Assembly (NCBI RefSeq): GCF_045679555.1 | Contig: NC_092094.1 | Location: 16,611,112-16,675,111, forward strand | Direction of reading: 5' to 3' | From: Salvelinus alpinus | Taxonomy: Eukaryota > Chordata > Actinopteri > Salmoniformes > Salmonidae | Length of the DNA stretch: 64,000 bases | Shown here: positions 12,467-64,000 of the stretch, piece after piece | How positions within the stretch are numbered: position 1 is the first letter of the stretch | Layout of the letters: every line of letters starts with the position of its first letter | The notes under the pieces: generated by a model | The model's database searches: none | What the model was told of the DNA's origin: nothing | Seen by the model: only the letters and a program-made list of their open reading frames with translations | Position numbers and translations under genes: made by a program

Positions 12467-12633
12467 CTCATAAGCTCTGTCATTTATTCATATGGTTGAC
12501 TGTCTTTGCCTGTGAATATAAACAGACTCCTAATAAACACTGAAAATAGTAGAGTACTGAGTTGAAATTATTCAGGTTATTGAACTTTGACTGGGATTTT
12601 TATCTTGGGTTACCAGCACCCAGTATGGCCCAA

Positions 12634-12790
12634 GGCTATTAAATTCCGGTCCTGGAGGGGCGAAACATTTAAGTTTTTTTGTTTCTATCTGGTAGTTAAT
12701 TGTATTCAAGTGATTTCCAGATCTGAATTAGAAGGAGAGGATGAAAAACCAGAAATATTTCATCCCTTCAGGACCGTAATTTAATAGCCC
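12634..12790. mobile_element. short palindromic MITE
   Basis: Inverted ends GGCTATTAAATTCCGGTCCT and, at the right, AGGACCGTAATTTAATAGCC. Non-autonomous. The target duplication is unclear. Confidence 0.65.
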
Positions 12791-12800
12791 TGTAAGGCCT

Positions 12801-12893
12801 ACACTCTTAGAACAAAAGGTGCCATCTAGAACCTAAAAGAGTTCTTCGGCTGTCCCCATAGGAGAACACTTTGAAGAACCCTTTTTGGAAAGT
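12801..12893. mobile_element. fragment of a CACTCTTAGAA-type MITE
   Basis: Begins ACACTCTTAGAACAAAAGG and carries the GGCTGTCCCCATAGGAGAAC block also present in the fuller copy at 33910-34139. It is truncated on the right. Confidence 0.6.
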
Positions 12894-13099
12894 AGTGAGT
12901 TCCAACTATTATGTAATATGTCTGCCTAAAGATATGAAACACAGAGGTCCAAATTCTAACTTCAAATACATAACCTCATATCAGTCTCCCATTGATGTCA
13001 ATGGATGATTAACACAAAGGTATCTCAAATTAGGATGTGTCCCAGCCACAGTGAGTATTATCTGACCCAGTGAGACTCATAGTGTGGACCCAGTGAGAC

Positions 13100-58719
<45,620 letters not shown>

Positions 58720-60163
58720 GTGTACACTTCCACTGTATGCTCAGTTCTCTCCGCTAGAGCACACTGACTGACTGACTGATCTCTCCCCCTGCAGCCAGCC
58801 AAACACACACACACACACACTAAGGGGAGCGGCCTCACACACACACACACAAACACACCCACCCTCAGAACAGCCACATAGGGGAGTAACCTGGGAAGCA
58901 CTTCAAACACCACTTCAGCTTCTGAGTCACGATCCAAACAGCCAAGTCAGAGCTGATAAAACAGAACAGAACCTGTGAGGTCCTTCAAACACAGGAAGGT
59001 AAGCCTCAGATCTCAGAACAGATCTCAGAACAGCTTTACCTCTGAGACGTTCAAACAATCTTCAGCTTTTAACATGATCTAGGAACAGCTAACCAAAGAA
59101 GTGCTTTAAACACACATTTGCCCAAACCAACTGCTCAGAGTCAGCCTTATTTTGCCAGGTGGATAATGTGTATTCTTGGGGGTATTTGTAAAGACAACAA
59201 GCCCAGGAGGACACATGTTGGTGGGTTTTCCTGAGCCAATCTTATTTGTACATTCCACTGAGGCTCCTTTTCTTTCCCCTGCTTTGCCTTAAAAGGATTG
59301 TTCAGGGTCACGTCCCCGGGTCAGGGGTCAAGCTTTAAAGGGCTGACTCACTAACTCAGAAGAAAACATCAACATTACGCAATAAAGCCAATCTAGCCCC
59401 CTGAACATGTCAATATCTTTCCACTTTCCAGTGACATTGAATTGACAAAAATATCTTTACGACAGAAAGGCAGCCCATTAGCTGTTAAAAACAAACAGGC
59501 ATAAAATATAAAACTTAGTTGATATATTTAGAAAAGTGGGATAGCTATACATTTATCTTTGACGGCACATTCCAGGCTAGCAGGCTAGCAGGCTAGCAGC
59601 CCAAACCTCTGAAGCCAGTCGAGTGTAATGACATGGCTGCCTCAAAGCCATAGGAGTGTCAGGAATTTAGCTGAACAACCAATCTCGCAACAGATTTGAC
59701 AGTCTCTCTCTCTCTCTCTGACACGCAAGTGCCTGTCCCTCAAATCAGTGGAGTAATCAAGGAGAGAAATGACACCATTGTCCACTATATTCTGTTGTTT
59801 TAGCTGTCCTGGAAAAGAACATTCCACTTGTTTTGTTCTGAATGAAAAGAAATTCAAGAAGAAATTCCTTTCTGACAAGCTGACTTACAGAATTAGTTAA
59901 GTCAAATTGTTTCTATTTTCTCAGCACGTGCAATTTGCCCAGTTTGTTTGCAAACTATTGGCTGCTGGCTTCTAACAGCAAAACATTTGACCCAGAGTTA
60001 TAATGTGCTACGTGCTCTTCTGTCCTGGTCTGGTCTGGGTGTGATTTCACATCTCTGATGTGAACCCAAGCCAAGTTCACTCTCATTGTTCCAGTGTTAC
60101 TCTGCTGAGGATGTGGGAGCTAGAGACGGACTCTGGATTAGCAGGTCACAGCACGGAGTAGTG
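58720..60163. other. noncoding region upstream of the internal nav2 first exon
   Basis: Possible promoter of the short nav2 form. It holds short CA runs near 58803-58855 and a CTCT run near 59703. No TATA box is obvious and no gene is seen. Confidence 0.4.
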
Positions 60164-60391
<228 letters not shown>

Positions 60392-60393
<2 letters not shown>

Positions 60394-60987
60394 AAATCTC
60401 AAAGACAGCTCACAGACTCACATCCACAACACAATATTCCACAATAACAAACACTAATAGATTCACATTAGCATTGAGTGTTCTTTTGTGGAACATTCTA
60501 TTGATTCTGCAGAGAGAAAGAAACAGAGGGAAATGAACAGAACACTTCATTCACTCACTTTAACATTAACTTCACTTCCATAATACACCCCAGCAGCCAG
60601 TCAACGCTGAGGGCTAAGGAGGACAGTAGGATTTACTCCCTCGTTTCCTTGCTTCCTTTTGTCACCGGCTCATTTCCATGCCAATCGGCTCCAGGGTGTT
60701 ATTCCTCTCAAGCATAATTAAGACTGTTGTCTGAAGCACTCAATTACCACAATTTAGGGTGTGAAACACCTCTATTCAAACGCAATGTAGTTTCACAATA
60801 GTGTGTTGAGGAGATTGAAGAGGCCTCTCTTCCTATCCACATGAGGTTATTAAGTGGTCAAGAGATGAGATGTAACAAAAAAGCTTGCATTCCATAAGGT
60901 AGTTAAAACGCATTTCATTAGTTTTTGCTTATATGCTTGGATGTCCAACTGATTCTCAATAACAATCAAATTATTTAAAACACATTT
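60392..60987. other. noncoding, no feature recognised
   Basis: Intronic sequence with no supportable gene. Confidence 0.5.
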
Positions 60988-61179
60988 TTATTTTTATTTT
61001 ATTTCACTTTTATTTAACCAGGCAGGCCAGTTGAGAACAAGTTCTCATTTACAACTGCTACCTGGCCAAGATAAAGCAAAGCAGTGCGACACAAACAACA
61101 ACACAGAGTTACACATTGAATAAACAAACTTACAGTACAGTCAATAACACATAGAAAAAATATATATACAGTGTGTGCA
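60988..61179 (-). mobile_element. 3' end of outer LINE (LINE B), separated from its body
   Basis: TTTATTTAACCAGGCAGGCC and GAGAACAAGTTCTCATTTAC, then GACCTGGCCAAGATAAAGC-like sequence, the 3' UTR (in complement) of the LINE whose body resumes at 63129. Confidence 0.75.
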
Positions 61180-63128
61180 AATCAAATCAAATCAAAAAAA
61201 ATTTGTCACATACACATGGTTAGCAGATGTTAATGCAAGTGTAGCGAAATGCTTGTGCTTCTAGTTCCGACAATGCAGTAATAACCAACAAGTAATCTAA
61301 CCTAACAATTCCACAACTACTACCTTATACACACAAGTGTAAAGGGATAAAGAATATGTACATAAGATATATGAATGAGTGATGGTACAGAACGGCATAG
61401 GCAAGATGCAGTAGATGGTATAGAGTACAGTATATACATATGAGATGAGTAATGTAGGGTATGTAAACATAAAGTGGCATAGTTTAAAGTGGCTAGTGAT
61501 ACATGTATTACATAAAGATGGCAAGATGCAGTAGATGATATAGAGTACAGTATATACATATACATATGAGATGAGTAATGTAGGGTATGTAAACATTATA
61601 TTAAGTGGCATTGTTTAAAGTGGCTAGTGGTACATTTTTACATAATTTCCATAAATTCCCGTTATTAAAGTGGCTGGAGTTGAGTCAGTATGTTGGCAGC
61701 GGCCACTAAATGTTAGTGGTGGCTGTTTAACAGTCTGATGGCCTTGAGATAGAAGCTGTTTTTCAGTCTCTCGGTCCCTGCTTTGATGCACCTGTACTGA
61801 CCTCGCCTTCTGGATGATAGCGGGGTGAACAGGCAGTGGCTTGGGTGGTTGTCCTTGATGATCTTTATGGCCTTCCTGTGACATCGGGTGGTGTAGGTGT
61901 CCTGGAGGGCAGGTAGTTTGCCCCCGGTGATGCGTTGTGCAGACCTCACTACCCTCTGGAGAGCCTCACGGTTGTGGGCGGAGCAGTTGCCGTACCAGGC
62001 GGCGATACAGCCCGACAGGATGCTCTTGATTGTGCATCTGTAGAAGTTTGTGAGTGCTTTTGGTGACAAGCCGAATTTCTTCAGCCTCCTGAGGTTGAAG
62101 AGGCGCTGCTGCGCCTTCTTCACAACGCTGTCTGTGTGGGTGGACCAATTCAGTTTGTCCGTGATGTGTACACCGAGGAACTTAAAACGTTCCACCTTCT
62201 CCACTACTGTCCCGTCGATGTGGATAGGGGGGTGCTCCCTCTGCTGTTTCCTGAAGTCCACAATCATCTCCTTTGTTTTGTTGACGTTGAGTGTGAGGTT
62301 AATTTCCTGACACCACACTCCGAGGGCCCTCACCTCCTCCCTGTAGGCCGTCTCATCGTTGATGGTAATCAAGCCTACCACTGTAGTGTCGTCCGCAAAC
62401 TTGATGATTGAGTTGGAGGCGTGCATGGCCACGCAGTCGTGGGTGAACAGGGAGTACAGGAGAGGGCTCAGAACGCACCCTTGTGGGGCCCCAGTGTTGA
62501 GGATCAGCGGGGTGGAGATGTTGTTACCTACCCTCACCACCTGGGGGCGGCCCGTCAGGAAGTCCAGGACCCAGTTGCACAGGGCGGGGTCGAGACCCAG
62601 GGTCTCGAGCTTGATGACGAGTTTGGAGGGTACTATGGTGTTAAATGCTGAGCTGTAGTCGATGAACAGCATTCTCACATAGGTATTCCTCTTGTCCAGA
62701 TGGGTTAGGGAGGGTGCAGTGTGGTTGCGATTGCGTCGTCTGTGGACCTATTGGGTCGGTAAGCAAATTGGAGTGGGTCTAGGGTGTCCGGTAGGGTGGA
62801 GGTGATATGGTCCTTGACTAGTCTCTCAAAGCACTTCATGATGACGGAAGTGAGTGCTACGGGGCGGTAGTCGTTTAGCTCAGTTACCTTAGCTTTCTTG
62901 GGAACAGGAACAATGGTGGCCCTCTTGAAGCATGTGGGAACAGCAGACTGGGATAAGGATTGATTGAATATGTCCGTAAACACACCAGCCAGCTGGTCTG
63001 CGCATGCTCTGAGGACGCGGCTGGGAATGCCGTCTGGGCCTGTAGCCTTGCGAGGGTTAACACGTTTAAATGTTTTAATCACCTCGGCTGCAGTGAAGGA
63101 GAGCCCGCAGGTTTTGGTAGCGGGCCGT
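61180..63128 (-). mobile_element. L2/Rex-like LINE (LINE A) nested in LINE B
   Basis: The 3' end is at the left: a CAAAT-rich tail, then TTTGTCACATACACATGG in complement. The body carries RT. It is 5' truncated near 63128, where LINE B sequence resumes (CATGAGGTAAG). Confidence 0.85.
61713..62678 (-). pseudogene. LINE A reverse transcriptase, C-terminal part
   Basis: 321 open codons. [31 protein letters not shown] and the catalytic FADD ([12 protein letters not shown]) are intact, followed by a thumb/C-terminal region with [20 protein letters not shown]. The upstream part is in another frame, so the copy is interrupted. Confidence 0.88.
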
Positions 63129-63133
63129 GTCAT
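62705..63133 (-). pseudogene. LINE A reverse transcriptase, N-terminal part
   Basis: Codes [40 protein letters not shown] and [17 protein letters not shown] blocks 1-2a. A frameshift near 62690 separates it from the rest. The endonuclease is absent because of 5' truncation. Confidence 0.88.
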
Positions 63134-64000
63134 GAGGTAAGATTAGGGAGGTAAGGCAATAAAAAGACAGTAGTGGTGAAGTAAATACAATTTAGCAATT
63201 AACACTGGAGTGATAGGTGTGCAGAAGATGAATGTGCAAGTTGAGATACTGGGGTGCAAAGGAGAAGAAGAAGAGAATAACACTTTGGGGATGAGGTAGT
63301 TGGATGAGCTATTTACAGATGGGCTATGTACAGCTGAAATGATCTGTGAGCTGCTCTGACAGCTGATGCTTAAAGTTAGTGAGGGAGATATGAGTCTCCA
63401 GCTTCAGTGATTTTTGCAATTCGTTCCAGTCATTGGCAGTAGAGAACTGGCAGGAAAGGCGGCCAAAGGGGGTGTTGGCTTTGGGGGTGACCAGTGAAAT
63501 ATACCTGCTGGAGCGGGTGCTGCTATGGTGACCAGTGAGCTGAGATAAGTCGGGGCTTTACCGAGCAAAGACTTATAAATGACCTGGAACCAGTGGGTTT
63601 GGCGACGAATATGAAGCGAGGGCCAGCCATCGAGAGCATACAGGTCGCAGTGGTGGGTAGCATATGGGGCTTTGGTGACAAAACGGATGGCACTGTGATA
63701 GACTGCATCCAATTTGCTGAGTAGAGTGTTAGAGGCTATTTTGTAAATATCATTGCCGAAGTCAATGATCGGTAGGATAGTCAGTTTTACGAGGGTATGT
63801 TTGGCAGCATGAGTGAAGGATGCTTTGTTGCGAAATAGGAAGCCGATTCTAGATTTAATTTTGGATTGGAGATGCTTAATGTGAGTCTGGAAGGAGAGTT
63901 TACAGTCTAACCAGACACCTAGGTATTTGTAGTTGTCCACATATTCTAAGTCAGAAGCGTCCAGAGTAGTGATGCTGGATGGGCGGGCGGGTGCGGGCAG
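63129..64000 (-). mobile_element. body of outer LINE (LINE B), runs off the window
   Basis: Continues the element begun at 60988. Its 3' UTR and C-terminal coding region are present. The 5' part lies beyond 64000. Confidence 0.8.
63404..64000 (-). CDS. LINE B reverse transcriptase C-terminal region (partial)
   Basis: Open from the window edge to a stop at 63404. It codes DNYKYLGVWLDCKLSFQTHI, KLTILPIIDFGNDIYKIAS and ATHHCDLYALDGWPSLHIRR, the region after the RT palm of a non-LTR element. The catalytic core is outside the window, so intactness is unknown. Confidence 0.8.
   Translation of the reverse strand: MPAPARPSSITTLDASDLEYVDNYKYLGVWLDCKLSFQTHIKHLQSKIKSRIGFLFRNKASFTHAAKHTLVKLTILPIIDFGNDIYKIASNTLLSKLDAVYHSAIRFVTKAPYATHHCDLYALDGWPSLHIRRQTHWFQVIYKSLLGKAPTYLSSLVTIAAPAPAGIFHWSPPKPTPPLAAFPASSLLPMTGTNCKNH

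Larger units (their letters stand above)
10660..13099 (-). other. nav2: probable nav2 3' UTR
   Basis: On the - strand the sequence after the nav2 stop codon runs through T/A-rich, 3' UTR-like sequence to a GAATAAAT signal at 10682-10687. It includes a MITE (12634-12790) and a 52 bp minisatellite (12008-12466). The length of about 2.4 kb is inferred from the signal position, not from transcript data. Confidence 0.55.

Overview
This is a vertebrate nuclear window, almost certainly from a salmonid fish. It has two spliced homeotic/neuronal genes with GT-AG introns. Its introns hold several Tc1-like transposons flanked by TA, tRNA-derived SINEs with the typical salmonid tail, L2-type LINE tails, hAT-like MITEs and long minisatellites. 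The species itself cannot be fixed from the sequence alone.

Left part (1-10.2 kb, + strand): dbx1, a four-exon homeobox gene (exons 4299-4665, 4881-4985, 9037-9239, 9408-9725; 330 residues) with CCAAT boxes and a TATA box upstream and an AATAAA at 10155. Intron 2 carries a 2.7 kb Tc1-like transposon that was itself invaded by an L2-type retroelement.

The rest (10.7-58.7 kb, - strand): the 3' half of nav2 (neuron navigator 2), tail to tail with dbx1. This is the same neighbourhood as NAV2-DBX1 in tetrapods. I placed 27 exons whose lengths and phases join into one open frame of 1501 codons plus stop, from an internal first exon at 58.7 kb to the stop at 13100. It covers the Ser-rich middle, the coiled coils and the whole C-terminal AAA module (Walker A in 15650-15885, Walker B in 15187-15341, sensor-1 in a 72 bp exon at 14986-15057). 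A second possible internal first exon lies at 28774-28938. Exons upstream of 58.7 kb, including the CH domain, are outside the window.

Mobile DNA: a nearly complete 6.1 kb Ty3/gypsy-family element (19304-25421, TSD CAGTT) sits in a nav2 intron. It has the unusual order gag-protease-integrase-RT-RNase H, as in the Gmr1 group. Its reading frame is interrupted once, inside integrase, and its 3' LTR has lost 430 bp. There are also a solo LTR inside a LINE fragment (50107-50612, TSD CTGGG), a LINE nested in another LINE at the right edge, and four Tc1-like elements, none with an intact transposase.

Tandem arrays: 52 bp (12.0 kb, probably in the nav2 3' UTR), 17 bp (18.2 kb), 39 bp (31.6 kb), 16 bp (39.3 kb) and a second unrelated 39 bp array (51.9 kb). 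The most interesting is the 16 bp array. Its transcribed strand is a run of about 50 branch-point-like CTAAC motifs with C tracts and no AG, and it ends at the 3' splice site of a short nav2 exon.
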